A stretch of 64,000 bases of DNA, from assembly GCA_963674555.1 (NCBI GenBank), contig OY771429.1:930001-994000 (forward strand). Direction: 5' to 3'. Positions within the stretch are counted from its first letter, which is position 1; every line of letters begins with the position of its first letter. This document shows positions 42,564-52,044 of the stretch, piece by piece. The stretch comes from JBGMEA01 sp963674555. GTDB taxonomy: Bacteria > Bacillota > Clostridia > Eubacteriales > Anaerofustaceae. The notes beneath the pieces were generated by a model. It made no database searches. It saw nothing but the letters and a program-made list of their open reading frames with translations, and had not been told where the DNA came from. The position numbers and the translations under genes were made by a program.

Positions 42564-43298
42564 CTATGAAACTATTGCATAGATCGCATGCATCAAGAAA
42601 TACAGGAATACGAATATTGCGATCAACACAAATCGATACAATAAAATGCCGGCTTTTGCTTCGATCATTTTTAACGGAGTCTTTGACGGCGCATGACTGA
42701 GGAACATATAATTTCCTTTTGACATATAATTCGCTACACCTGCCATGATAAGCAAGCCGGAAAAAATGATCCCGAAGAACGGGAAGTATTTTATACTGGG
42801 TGTAAAGCCCAAGAAAAGCACGGGAAAGAGCGGAGCAATGATCAGCAAAGTATGTGAAGTATAATATTCGATCGATCTGAAATTTAGGTGCGGATATCTA
42901 CCCGCCAAAGATTCGGGGAAGAGCAATGCCGCCAATGCCGCAAACGGTGACATTGAAAAAATAAAATCCAATAAATACGGATTGAGTGTCCACGCTGCGA
43001 TCACAGATAAAAAGACGTTATAACTGCATAGATGAAACGGCAGCGCGTAATCTGCACGGAAGTTTTTTTGAACAAAAATATAATTGCTTATCCTTAAAAT
43101 AACGACTGTCAAATTAAAGGTCACACATATGCGTAATATCAATAAATTGACCGATCTGTCCAAAAAAGACATCACGGTCAGCAAAATGATGCTGATGCAG
43201 AATGCTATCGTTAACGCAATAATTTGTTTTTTATCGAATATACCTATTTGCTTTGATGGTACGTATCCTTCTTCTTTTAAGAAATCCATCTGATTCAT
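42564..43298 (-). CDS. YwaF-like (TIGR02206) integral membrane protein
   Basis: A 244-residue protein with about seven membrane segments. ALPFHLCSYNVFLSVIAAW and LNFRSIEYYTSHTLLIIAPLFPVLFLGF fit the YwaF/TIGR02206 family of unknown function. The start is uncertain between 43298 and an ATG three codons later; the ribosome-binding site (AGG) is weak for both. It is a single gene between prmC and a divergent HAD phosphatase. Confidence 0.8.
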   Translation of the reverse strand: MNQMDFLKEEGYVPSKQIGIFDKKQIIALTIAFCISIILLTVMSFLDRSVNLLILRICVTFNLTVVILRISNYIFVQKNFRADYALPFHLCSYNVFLSVIAAWTLNPYLLDFIFSMSPFAALAALLFPESLAGRYPHLNFRSIEYYTSHTLLIIAPLFPVLFLGFTPSIKYFPFFGIIFSGLLIMAGVANYMSKGNYMFLSHAPSKTPLKMIEAKAGILLYRFVLIAIFVFLYFLMHAIYAIVS

Positions 43299-43481
43299 TA
43301 CCTACATATTCCGAGCTAAAGCCCTTTAAAGCACACGATTATCTGCTTTCTAATGACATTTTCATAATTGCACGATATAATAATAACTGTGTCTTTTCAG
43401 ATAAACAGTGTCCGGAAATTCCACAAAATATTAATTAATATTTTACTATAATATAAAATAATTGCAAGGATATACAGCAAA

Positions 43482-44108
43482 ATGATAAAAATGGTAATAT
43501 TCGATTTCGACGGGACGATAGCCGATACCGAAAAATGGAGTCTGGACATTTACAATACACTTGCCAAAAAGTATGGCTATAGAACTTATACGCTTGAAGA
43601 ATTCGAAGAGATCAAAAAACATCCCATACCAAAGATCATCACAATGCTGGATATACCGTACAGAAAGATTTTTACACTTCTGAAAGAAGGACAAAAAATA
43701 TTAAAAAAGAATATCAATTCCGTTCAACCGTTTAATGATAATATCAAAAATATCCTTGACGCAATAAAAAAACAAACCGGTACGATCGGTTTTATTTCAT
43801 CGAATACAAAAAAAAATATCAGAAGATTTTGCAGAAATAAGAAGATATCTGTGGACTTCATTCGATCTTCACCGCTGTTTACCAAAGAAGTCATGATCCA
43901 TAGTATCATGCGAAAATACAAGGTGGAAGCACACGAAGTCATATATGTGGGTGATGAGGTGCGGGATATAGAATCTTCAAAAAAAGCAGGCGTATATATG
44001 GCTGCGGCAACATGGGGTTACAACAGCAGAGAGTTGCTCTCTGAAGCCGAACCGGATTTCTTGATCGATGACATAAGTGAATTATTAAATATCATCCAAA
44101 ATCTGTAA
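43482..44108 (+). CDS. HAD-superfamily phosphatase
   Basis: A 208-residue HAD hydrolase of the phosphoglycolate phosphatase-like group. Motif I FDFDGTIADTE, motif II IGFISSNTK, motif III Lys in the middle, and motif IV VYVGDEVRDIESSKKAGVYMAAATWGY. AAGGA lies well before ATG 43482. Substrate unknown. It converges with the GntR regulator. Confidence 0.9.
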   Translation: MIKMVIFDFDGTIADTEKWSLDIYNTLAKKYGYRTYTLEEFEEIKKHPIPKIITMLDIPYRKIFTLLKEGQKILKKNINSVQPFNDNIKNILDAIKKQTGTIGFISSNTKKNIRRFCRNKKISVDFIRSSPLFTKEVMIHSIMRKYKVEAHEVIYVGDEVRDIESSKKAGVYMAAATWGYNSRELLSEAEPDFLIDDISELLNIIQNL

Positions 44109-44129
44109 GGACGGTCGGATGATATTTTT

Positions 44130-44780
44130 TTATTTGATTACAGGAAACTCATTGATCTCTTGCAATAGGTTTTCGATCGGAGCGATCAAATGATCCCTCG
44201 TGATAATTTCGAGTGCATCGTAATCTTTTTCTTTTGCGATTTCCAGTAGTCTTTTATGCTCCTCAACACAAGCATTTTGTCTCTCTTTTGAATGTTTGAA
44301 TTGTCTGTCTATCCGATTGATCCATGTTTTATTGATCGACTTATAGACTAAGGGATACGGTGCAGCCGAATAAATCCGCACATGAAAACTTTCATCATAT
44401 AATAAATACTTATCGTAATCATCTGCATCAACTGCCTTTTTCAACTCTTCATTGATCCTGGAAAGTTCCGAAAGAGTTGTGTCGCTTAAAAAATCTGCGC
44501 TGATTTTAGTCGCAAATCCACCGATGACAGCATTGATCAAATAGATCTGAGCAATTTCGGAAGGATCATACTCCGAAACGACCGCTCCGTGATTTGCAAT
44601 GATCGTAATAAATCCTTCGCTTTCGATCCTTCGTAAGGCTTCCCGTACAGGGATATCACTGACATTGTTCTCTTTCGCCAATTTACTGATCACAAGTCTT
44701 TCGCCCTGTTTATATGTTCCGCTGATGATCCCATCAAGTATTTTTTCATATAAAATATCTACTTTACTTTTGTAATGCAT
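44130..44780 (-). CDS. GntR-family (FadR subgroup) transcription regulator
   Basis: A 216-residue regulator: N-terminal winged helix (ISGTYKQGERLVISKLAKENNVSDIPVREALRRIESEGFITIIANHGAVV) and a C-terminal all-helical FCD ligand domain with metal-binding His residues (FHVRIYSAA and the later EEHKRLLE). I chose ATG 44780 (7 nt after AGAGG) over one adjacent and one distant upstream ATG. The target and ligand are unknown. It is divergent from nothing obvious; VanY and aminotransferase genes lie upstream on the same strand. Confidence 0.9.
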   Translation of the reverse strand: MHYKSKVDILYEKILDGIISGTYKQGERLVISKLAKENNVSDIPVREALRRIESEGFITIIANHGAVVSEYDPSEIAQIYLINAVIGGFATKISADFLSDTTLSELSRINEELKKAVDADDYDKYLLYDESFHVRIYSAAPYPLVYKSINKTWINRIDRQFKHSKERQNACVEEHKRLLEIAKEKDYDALEIITRDHLIAPIENLLQEINEFPVIK

Positions 44781-45021
44781 CATATACCTCTCTTTATAAT
44801 ACAGCGATCTTTCGGATCGATATATCACTGCAAATCTAAATCAAAATGCAAAATATAACGCATGATCATTTGCTTTTTTTGAATATATATATGTATTTCT
44901 ATATAATATGTTTGTAATATTATTATATCATATATAATCGCAATCCGAATAATATAGGATTAATTATTCAAAAAAATTATACGTTTTCACAAAAAGTCTA
45001 AATTTAATAAAGAAATACAAT

Positions 45022-45054
45022 AAAAAAACCGCGCAATTCAAGTACGCGGTTTAA
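45022..45054 (-). terminator. Terminator after the second VanY homologue
   Basis: AAACCGCG (45045-45052 read in reverse) pairs with CGCGGTTT (45026-45033), followed by a T run in the minus direction. In the remaining gap to 44781 I see only AT-rich DNA with a plausible GntR promoter. Confidence 0.8.
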
Positions 45055-45057
45055 TTT

Positions 45058-46056
45058 TTATCTTTGGAAATATTCTTCAAGAGCTAAATTGTTTTCATAC
45101 AGATATGTCGCCAACTCGATACCGACATAACGCACCTGCGAAGGATCATATTCAAAACCCGTCACATTTTCCTTACCTTTCGGATATCGAATGATAAAGC
45201 CGTATTGGTATGCGTTTTCGGCGAGCCATTTACCTTCTTTGCTGTTCGCAAATGTTGAACCGGTCGAGTAATTCGCATTGATGCTGCTGACATCGATCGC
45301 TAAGCCCGTTTGATGTTCCGGATCGGATGAGTCGGCTTTACTGTACGCTTTCAATGCATTCAATAAAATCCCATCGTTCTTTGCTGCTGTAAATAATTTT
45401 TCGATCGCGATCGCCGCTTCGCTTTGCATATAGGTTTCGCTTTCGCTCACACTGTATCTGTATTGAATATTCGGCTGAACCATATCTTTCGGAACGTAAT
45501 CTGAAGGAAGATGTCGATCTTTGTTCACTAATACGAGCGGGTCATCCGCATTTAAGATCACCTTATCGGAGTTAATCGTATCAGCTAATTCATAAGCGAT
45601 CAAAAAACGATGCGTCGAACTTTCACCCTCATATTCAAGTGTGACCGTAAAGATCGTTCCGTTTTGTGCTTCATCTTTTATTCTTATCGTATCGTAACTC
45701 GGCCGATCGCAAACCGAAGTATTTGAAAATCGCATCACGACTTCCGATTTATCCGGTACTTCATCCTTTGCGGAATTACCGCTTTTATCCGTATATTCGA
45801 CATATACATCGAATTGATACTCTTCCCCGGGGCTGATCTTTATTTCATCCTGAGATTCAGCTACAACAACTGTTTTGGTCAAAATTCCTTTTAAAACTAT
45901 GCCGTTTATCTCTTGTTCTTTAAAAGCGGGTATGTTGTAGAAAACGATCGAAAAAATCGCAAAGATCGCAAGAAAAACCGTAGCGGAAACAAAAAGTTTA
46001 CGCATTTTCTTTGGGTCTTTTGTTTTTTTTGAAAATGGTTTTTTCTTCTGTTTCAT
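45058..46056 (-). CDS. VanY-family homologue with degraded active site
   Basis: A 332-residue membrane-anchored protein (TM 20-40) with the same layout as the VanY at 30683-31690. His248 and Asp255 in PEHQTGLAIDVSS are kept. However, the EPWH motif, where the third zinc ligand and the catalytic Glu sit, reads DPSQ: Glu304 to Asp, Trp306 to Ser and His307 to Gln. The substrate-binding R in the SDYRSY loop is also lost (KAYSKA). So it is probably inactive as a peptidase and may bind D-Ala-D-Ala ends or act as a regulatory or structural paralogue. GGAGAG precedes ATG 46056. Confidence 0.85.
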   Translation of the reverse strand: MKQKKKPFSKKTKDPKKMRKLFVSATVFLAIFAIFSIVFYNIPAFKEQEINGIVLKGILTKTVVVAESQDEIKISPGEEYQFDVYVEYTDKSGNSAKDEVPDKSEVVMRFSNTSVCDRPSYDTIRIKDEAQNGTIFTVTLEYEGESSTHRFLIAYELADTINSDKVILNADDPLVLVNKDRHLPSDYVPKDMVQPNIQYRYSVSESETYMQSEAAIAIEKLFTAAKNDGILLNALKAYSKADSSDPEHQTGLAIDVSSINANYSTGSTFANSKEGKWLAENAYQYGFIIRYPKGKENVTGFEYDPSQVRYVGIELATYLYENNLALEEYFQR

Positions 46057-46112
46057 CGATCTCTCCGTTAAATTATTCCCACCATCCCCAAATTAAAATA
46101 CCAATGTGTCAT

Positions 46113-47351
46113 TTACTGCATACTGTCAATCGCTTTTTTAATCAAAACTGGCGTGATCTTGCATTTGTCTTCGCTGATCGCACAAAGTGCGATCCGCACC
46201 CCATTTTGCAACGGGACAACGAACAATCCGTCTTCGATCAATTTTTCACTCAATGCTACCGGATCATCATAAGGAATACTTACAAAAAAACCACCCTTAT
46301 AATTTGTGATCGGTAAATCTACTTCCTCGGCGCTTTTAATAAAAGCATCTCCTCTTCTTTTTACCAGATCTCGGTAAATATCGCGCTCGCGTTCAAATGC
46401 CTCAAATAACGCTTCATCACTATGGATCGCAGCGAATACTTGCATGGCACCCTTTGTACCGTTTGACCAGGTACCTCGATTGGAATGCGCACAAGAATAA
46501 TAGAATTCTTCTGCAAGATCTTCGTCGGAAGTAACACAGATGATCGCTCCGTTACGTAAACCATACATGGTATAACTTTTCGATGCTGAATATGCGAACA
46601 ATGTCATGATGTTCGCGGGAAGTCCACTGAATTTTGTCATAAAATTTCTTGCATCGGGACCCGCAAAGTCGACATAAGCAATATCGACCAAAAGAATAAT
46701 TTTGTTTTCTTCATCCTTTGCATGTTCTTTTGCAAGATCTATGATCTTATCCCATTCGTCATCACTTATCGTATATCCGGTAGGATTATGCGCAGGAGTA
46801 TTTAAGATCACCAATAATCGTTTCTGTTTATTTAGATAGTATTCGAATTTCTCTTTGTAACTCTCAAAATCAAATTCATTGTTTTCGTTAAAAAGGTTGT
46901 ATGTGTCAATCTTTCTGCCGTACTCATCCGCTATCGTCCTGTAAGGAGCCCAAAACCAACTTGCTGTTAGACACGTATCTCCTTCATTCGTAAAATCATA
47001 TATCGCATGGCGTATTGCCCCTGTTCCTCCCGGAGTCGCAACAGCTTTGATATAGCCTTCGGGGCGTTTATCTTTAAAACAAGCTTCTACTACTTTATCC
47101 AAAAAAACAGGATCGCCTGCCAAAGATGAATAACTTGCTATCTGAGCGTTATCCATATTCTTTAAAGTGTCATAGACCGTATTAAAAGTAATTAAATTAC
47201 CGTTGTCATCCAACAAGGCTCCGATCGTTGAATTGATGATCTTATCAGGTCCGTTTAGATCGATCGCTTCTTTTGCTCTGCTTGCGAGTCCGAATATCAC
47301 ATCGGATTCTCTCGGTCTTATTGCATGATCTGCTACTATATGAAAACTCAT
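46113..47351 (-). CDS. PLP-dependent aminotransferase, class I/II
   Basis: A 412-residue fold-type I aminotransferase. The PLP lysine is in YSASKSYTMYGLRNG, with NTPAHNPTGYTISDDEWDKII and the DIAYVDF motif before it. This resembles aromatic/aspartate-type transaminases, though the substrate is not decided by motif. I chose ATG 47351 since GAGG lies 9 nt upstream; the open frame has an earlier TTG right on the ribosome-binding site. It lies 56 bp upstream of the VanY-like gene; these may be co-transcribed. Confidence 0.88.
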   Translation of the reverse strand: MSFHIVADHAIRPRESDVIFGLASRAKEAIDLNGPDKIINSTIGALLDDNGNLITFNTVYDTLKNMDNAQIASYSSLAGDPVFLDKVVEACFKDKRPEGYIKAVATPGGTGAIRHAIYDFTNEGDTCLTASWFWAPYRTIADEYGRKIDTYNLFNENNEFDFESYKEKFEYYLNKQKRLLVILNTPAHNPTGYTISDDEWDKIIDLAKEHAKDEENKIILLVDIAYVDFAGPDARNFMTKFSGLPANIMTLFAYSASKSYTMYGLRNGAIICVTSDEDLAEEFYYSCAHSNRGTWSNGTKGAMQVFAAIHSDEALFEAFERERDIYRDLVKRRGDAFIKSAEEVDLPITNYKGGFFVSIPYDDPVALSEKLIEDGLFVVPLQNGVRIALCAISEDKCKITPVLIKKAIDSMQ

Positions 47352-47443
47352 TTTCTTCAACCTCGCTTTTTCATTCTATCATACGAAAATTTCGTTACAA
47401 AATGATTACATGTGTTTTTGTGATTATTTTCAAAGTTTCTTAT

Positions 47444-49381
47444 TTATCTGATTTTTGAACCGTTTTTGATCTCGCTGTCAGCCGAGATGAACGCCAATTG
47501 TTTCTTATCTTCAGCCATCAACAACATACCGTTTGACATGACCCCGCGTAATTTAGCGGGTTTTAAATTAGCAACGACCACCACTTTCTTCCCCGGTAAC
47601 TCTTCCAAAGAAAAGTGCTTGGCGATACCGGATACGATCTGTCGATGTTCATCCCCTGTCTGTACTTGCAAAACATATAACTTATCCGCATCGGGATGTT
47701 TCTCAGCGCTGATGATCTCACCGGTGATCAGTTGTACTTTCGCGAAATCATCGATCGTGATCTCTTCGGGATCATTTTTCGCTTCTTCCGCTTTTTCTGT
47801 CAGCTTTTCTTTATTAAAAGAGCTTTCGATCTCTTTCATCTTTTTATTTACATCTATCCTTTCAAATAAGATCGATGAAGGATTTAATTTTTGGTTTGAT
47901 GCCAAACCGCCAAAACGCAGTATCGAATCATATGAATCCGCTTTTGTATTTAAGATCGTCAAAATCTTTTCCGCCGTATCGGGTAAATATGCGCCCAACA
48001 ATACAGCGCTGATTCGGATGCTCTCAAGTAGATTGTAGAGGATCGTTCCGAGTCTTCCTTTTTTGTCCGCGTCTTTTGCCAACAACCAAGGTGTTGTCTC
48101 ATCGATATATTTATTGCTGCGTCTTAATAAATTGAAGATCGCTTGGATCGAATCCGCAACGCGAAGTTCGTCCATTTTTTCTGCTACGATCTTGGGCAAC
48201 TCTTCCGCCATGGCGATCAATTCATTATCGATCTCTTCGGGTGTACTCGGTGTCGGTATCACACCATCAAAATACTGCTGTGTCATAGCCGCTGTGCGGT
48301 TGACCAAGTTACCCAGTATATTCACGAGCTCCCCGTTGATACGCTCGATCAACAATTCGTAGGTCAACGAACCGTCTTGCGCAAATGGTATTTCGCGTAA
48401 AACATAGTAGCGTACCGCATCGACCCCGAAAAGGTCCACAAGGTCATCCGCATAAATAACATTCCCTTTCGATTTGCTCATCTTTCCTTCACCGATAAGA
48501 AGCCAAGGATGTCCGAAAACTTTTTTGGGCAAAGGCACTTCTAATGCCATCAACATGATCGGCCAATAGATCGTATGGAAACGCAAAATATCTTTACCGA
48601 TCAAATGCACATCGGCCGGCCAATATTTTTTGAACATTTCTCCATTTTCGCCGTCGGGATCATAACCCAAAAATGTGATGTAGTTGCTTAATGCGTCGAT
48701 CCAAACATACACAACATGTCCGGGATCGAAATCCACGGGTATACCCCAAGTAAATGATGTACGCGAAACACATAGATCGCGCAGACCCGGACGGATAAAG
48801 TTATTCAGCATCTCGTTCTTGCGAGATTCCGGTTGTATAAACTCGGGATGTTCTTCGATATGTTTTACTAATCTGTCTTGGTATTTACTGATCTTAAAGA
48901 AGTACGCCTCTTCTTTCGCGTAACTTACTTCGCCTCCGCAATCGGGGCATTTGCCGTCCACCAACTGACTTTGCGTAAAGAAAGATTCACACGGGCTGCA
49001 ATACATCCCCTCGTACTCACCTTTGTAAATGTCGCCTTTTTCATAAAGCTTCTTAAAAATCTTTTGTACGATCTTTTCATGGTGCGGATCGGTGGTGCGT
49101 ACGAATTTATCATAACTCGTATTCATCACATCCCAGTTACGTTTGATCTCTTTTGCGATAGAATCTACAAAAACTTGCGGTTCGACGCCTGCTTCTTCCG
49201 CTTTCATTTGAATTTTCTGCCCATGCTCATCCGTACCTGTCTGCAGATACACATCATAGCCGTATAGACGCATGAATCTTGCGATAGCATCAGCCAATAC
49301 GATCTCGTATACATTTCCGATATGCGGTTTTCCCGAAGTATACGCGATCGCTGTCGTAATATAATAGGGTCCTTTGTTCAT
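47444..49381 (-). CDS. metG: Methionyl-tRNA synthetase
   Basis: A 645-residue class I aminoacyl-tRNA synthetase. HIGH-like motif SGKPHIGN, zinc-binding knuckle CSPCESF ... GKCPDCGGE, and KMSKSKGN. The C-terminal 110 residues are an EMAP/Trbp111 tRNA-binding domain (IDDFAKVQLITGEIISAEKHPDADKLYVLQVQTGDE). I chose ATG 49381 since GGAG precedes it; the open frame runs up through the T-box. Its transcription is controlled by a Met T-box directly upstream. Confidence 0.98.
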   Translation of the reverse strand: MNKGPYYITTAIAYTSGKPHIGNVYEIVLADAIARFMRLYGYDVYLQTGTDEHGQKIQMKAEEAGVEPQVFVDSIAKEIKRNWDVMNTSYDKFVRTTDPHHEKIVQKIFKKLYEKGDIYKGEYEGMYCSPCESFFTQSQLVDGKCPDCGGEVSYAKEEAYFFKISKYQDRLVKHIEEHPEFIQPESRKNEMLNNFIRPGLRDLCVSRTSFTWGIPVDFDPGHVVYVWIDALSNYITFLGYDPDGENGEMFKKYWPADVHLIGKDILRFHTIYWPIMLMALEVPLPKKVFGHPWLLIGEGKMSKSKGNVIYADDLVDLFGVDAVRYYVLREIPFAQDGSLTYELLIERINGELVNILGNLVNRTAAMTQQYFDGVIPTPSTPEEIDNELIAMAEELPKIVAEKMDELRVADSIQAIFNLLRRSNKYIDETTPWLLAKDADKKGRLGTILYNLLESIRISAVLLGAYLPDTAEKILTILNTKADSYDSILRFGGLASNQKLNPSSILFERIDVNKKMKEIESSFNKEKLTEKAEEAKNDPEEITIDDFAKVQLITGEIISAEKHPDADKLYVLQVQTGDEHRQIVSGIAKHFSLEELPGKKVVVVANLKPAKLRGVMSNGMLLMAEDKKQLAFISADSEIKNGSKIR

Positions 49382-49399
49382 GATTACTCCTTCTTTATT

Positions 49400-49636
49400 T
49401 ATCTGTCCGTTTTTTAAAATAAAAAAAACGTCCGACAAGGGACGGATCGAATCCGCGGTACCACCCTTATTGACGTTATGTCCACTTAATTGCATTTAAC
49501 GCATGCTATTCGTTCGCGCTTAAAATCTTCGGCGCAACTGCTCCAAAACCATCTTCACCGCTTTTGATTGTCGCGTTTCAGCTTATCGCGACTCTCTTTA
49601 AAATCATACACGGATACTCTTTTCTTCATTGCTTTA
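49400..49636 (-). promoter_or_regulatory. T-box riboswitch for metG (Met specifier)
   Basis: The conserved T-box AAGGGTGGTACCGCG is read on the minus strand at about 49456-49471. Stem I is visible: AAAA-GAGTAT-CCG on the 5' side faces CGG-TGAAGATGG-TTTT. The specifier loop thus contains ATG, the Met codon, followed by a purine; AGAGAG and a GCTGAAA-like apical loop lie between. The terminator stem ACGTC-AAT-AAGGG/CCCTT-GTCG-GACGT with a run of T overlaps the antiterminator. Uncharged tRNA-Met would prevent termination and raise metG expression. Confidence 0.93.
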
Positions 49637-49641
49637 GTCAC

Positions 49642-49670
49642 ATTATATAGAGGATATCCGCTTTTGTAAA
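49642..49670 (-). promoter_or_regulatory. metG promoter
   Basis: Minus strand TTTACA (49670-49665), 17 nt, TATAAT (49647-49642), placing the start at the T-box 5' end. Between here and obg (49671-49851) I see only promoter-like AT-rich sequence. Confidence 0.8.
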
Positions 49671-49851
49671 CCACTTTTTAAAGAAAAAACGATGATCAAA
49701 TCAATAAATCTTTAAATTTAGCATAATAAAATATGAAACGATGATATAATAGCGAAACGATGTATTCTGCAGCGATTCCTTGTTCTTAAAATTATCTTTT
49801 GTGGTATGATAGAACAAAGCGCAAGAATGCCATTACAGCGGAGGAATCTGA

Positions 49852-51123
49852 ATGTTCATAGATAAAGTCACCATCAATGTAAAATCAGGAAAAGGCGGCG
49901 ATGGTGCGATCTCTTTTTTACATGAGAAATATATGCCGGACGGGGGACCGAACGGCGGTGACGGTGGTCGCGGCGGAGATATCATATTGCAAGCCGATGC
50001 TTCGATCACGACTTTAGGCGCATTTCGATACAAACGTAAATTCGCAGCCGAAAACGGCGAAGACGGAAAACCGAAGAAATGTTCCGGCAAAAACGCGGAT
50101 GATCTGATCATAAAAGTTCCCATCGGAACGGTCGTGTTCGATGCGGATAGCGGTAAATTATTATGCGATATGGTCGAAGAGGAACAGCAATTCACGGTAC
50201 TCAAAGGCGGCAGAGGCGGCAGAGGCAACCAACATTTTGCGACCTCACGCAGGCAAGCGCCGAAGTTTGCGAAACCCGGAGATATCGCGCAATCGATGAA
50301 TCTTCTTTTGGAACTTAAAACGATTGCCGATGTCGGTTTGATCGGATTTCCGAATGTCGGTAAATCCACCTTCCTTTCGCGTGTCACAAACGCAAGGCCC
50401 AAGATCGCTAATTATCATTTTACGACTCTATCGCCGAATCTCGGTATCGTACAATATAAAAATGCGGATGAATTTATCCTTGCGGATATACCGGGACTAA
50501 TCGAAGGAGCCAGCGACGGCGTCGGCTTAGGGCATGACTTCCTACGCCACGTAGAACGAACCAGAATGCTTATCCATGTGATCGATGCCTCGGGTTCGGA
50601 AGGAAGAGATCCGAAAGAAGATTTTGATATCATCAATAACGAACTTCGATCCTATTCGGAAATACTGCAACAGCGACCGCAAGTGGTGGCACTGAACAAG
50701 ATAGATTTGCTGCAAGGTGAAACGGGAGAACAACTTCAAAAACACTTTGAAGATATGGGCTATAAAGCTTTTTCGATCAGCGCCGCAACAGGCGAAGGGA
50801 TCAACGCGTTGCTCGACCATGTCGTTACGATACTTCCCGAAACGGAAAAAGCACCTACATTCTTTACACCGGAAGAGATCGTCGTTCATACACCGAAGAA
50901 GACAGATGAATTTAAAGTCTATAAAGCGGATGACACATATTATGTCACGGGCGACATGATGCAAAGGATATTGGGAACCGTAAATCTAAGCGATTATGAA
51001 TCATCGACTTATTTTCAACGCGTTCTAAAAAATAAAGGCATCTTTACCGCTTTGGAAGATGCCGGCATACAAGAAGGCGACACAGTAAATATTTGCGATT
51101 ATGAATTTGAGTATTATAAATAG
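49852..51123 (+). CDS. obg: GTPase Obg
   Basis: A 423-residue GTPase needed for 50S ribosome assembly and stress control. The glycine-rich Obg fold (1-158, GGRGGRGNQHFATS), the G domain (GFPNVGKSTFL, DIPGLIEGAS, NKIDLL) and a C-terminal OCT domain are all present. GGAGG precedes ATG 49852. The usual rplU-rpmA partners are not upstream; instead obg begins an operon with yhbY, nadD and yqeK. Confidence 0.98.
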   Translation: MFIDKVTINVKSGKGGDGAISFLHEKYMPDGGPNGGDGGRGGDIILQADASITTLGAFRYKRKFAAENGEDGKPKKCSGKNADDLIIKVPIGTVVFDADSGKLLCDMVEEEQQFTVLKGGRGGRGNQHFATSRRQAPKFAKPGDIAQSMNLLLELKTIADVGLIGFPNVGKSTFLSRVTNARPKIANYHFTTLSPNLGIVQYKNADEFILADIPGLIEGASDGVGLGHDFLRHVERTRMLIHVIDASGSEGRDPKEDFDIINNELRSYSEILQQRPQVVALNKIDLLQGETGEQLQKHFEDMGYKAFSISAATGEGINALLDHVVTILPETEKAPTFFTPEEIVVHTPKKTDEFKVYKADDTYYVTGDMMQRILGTVNLSDYESSTYFQRVLKNKGIFTALEDAGIQEGDTVNICDYEFEYYK

Positions 51124-51135
51124 AAGGAGCAAGCG

Positions 51136-51429
51136 ATGTTAACAAGCAAGCAACGAAGCTTTTTAAAAAAATCGGCGACGGATCTGGCTGACACCGTACA
51201 TATCGGAAAAGACGGTTTGACTGAAAATATCATCAAACAAGTTGAAGAACAATTGACAGTGAGAGAATTGATAAAAGGAAAGATCCAATCCAACAGCCTT
51301 GAAGATGTACGAACGGTTGCTCAACAGATAGCCGATAAAACCGACGCGCAAGTCGTCTTAACGATCGGTAAGAAATTTATTTTGTTCAGACAAGCCGATA
51401 AAGACAGTAAGTATGTACTACCGGTGTAA
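51136..51429 (+). CDS. yhbY: YhbY/CRM-domain RNA-binding protein
   Basis: A 97-residue CRM domain protein that associates with pre-50S ribosomal particles: LTSKQRSFLKKSATDLADTVHIGKDGLTENIIKQVEEQLTVRELIK and GKKFILFR. GGAG lies before ATG 51136. It sits between obg and nadD, a conserved order in Bacillota. Confidence 0.95.
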   Translation: MLTSKQRSFLKKSATDLADTVHIGKDGLTENIIKQVEEQLTVRELIKGKIQSNSLEDVRTVAQQIADKTDAQVVLTIGKKFILFRQADKDSKYVLPV

Positions 51430-51431
51430 CA

Positions 51432-52031
51432 ATGAGGATCGGTATATTCGGAGGCAGTTTCAATCCGCCTCATAACGCACACTTACAACTTTGCAAATAC
51501 GCAAAACAGACCGCTTTTCTGGATAAGATCATCCTGATCCCAACGGGTGATAATCCGTTAAAGAAAAGTGATGATACGATCGAACGGAAGCATCGATTAA
51601 AAATGACACAGATTGCGATCGAAGATCTGCGAGGGTTCGAAGTCAATCCGATTGAGATCGAAAGAGAAGGTCGCTCTTTCACATATGATACAATAAAAGA
51701 ACTGACATTGGATTCAGACGATACTTTTTATTTTATCAGCGGATCGGATCTTTTGTTTCAACTGCCTGATTGGAAAAATTTTAAATCTTTAGCTTGTTTG
51801 ATAAGATTTATCAGCATTTGCAGAAAAGGTATCGACAATCAGTATTTTTTGAAAGAAGCAGAAAAACTGTTCACATCATTTAATGCTACGATCATTGCTT
51901 GTGAAGATTATTCTCCGGATGAGATCTCTTCAAGTGTGATCCGTGAAATGATCAAGCAAAACGAAGATATCACATCACTGGTACCGAAAGAAGTAAAAAG
52001 ATATATCATCGAACACAATTTATATCATTAG
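51432..52031 (+). CDS. nadD: Nicotinate-nucleotide adenylyltransferase
   Basis: A 199-residue NAD-biosynthesis enzyme. Signature GIFGGSFNPPHNAHLQL (HxGH-like HNAH), the IPTGDNPLKK substrate loop and the C-terminal ISSSVIREMI. ATG 51432 begins 2 nt after the yhbY stop without a clear ribosome-binding site, so translational coupling is likely. Confidence 0.96.
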   Translation: MRIGIFGGSFNPPHNAHLQLCKYAKQTAFLDKIILIPTGDNPLKKSDDTIERKHRLKMTQIAIEDLRGFEVNPIEIEREGRSFTYDTIKELTLDSDDTFYFISGSDLLFQLPDWKNFKSLACLIRFISICRKGIDNQYFLKEAEKLFTSFNATIIACEDYSPDEISSSVIREMIKQNEDITSLVPKEVKRYIIEHNLYH

Positions 52032-52044
52032 CGCAGGTAAAATT

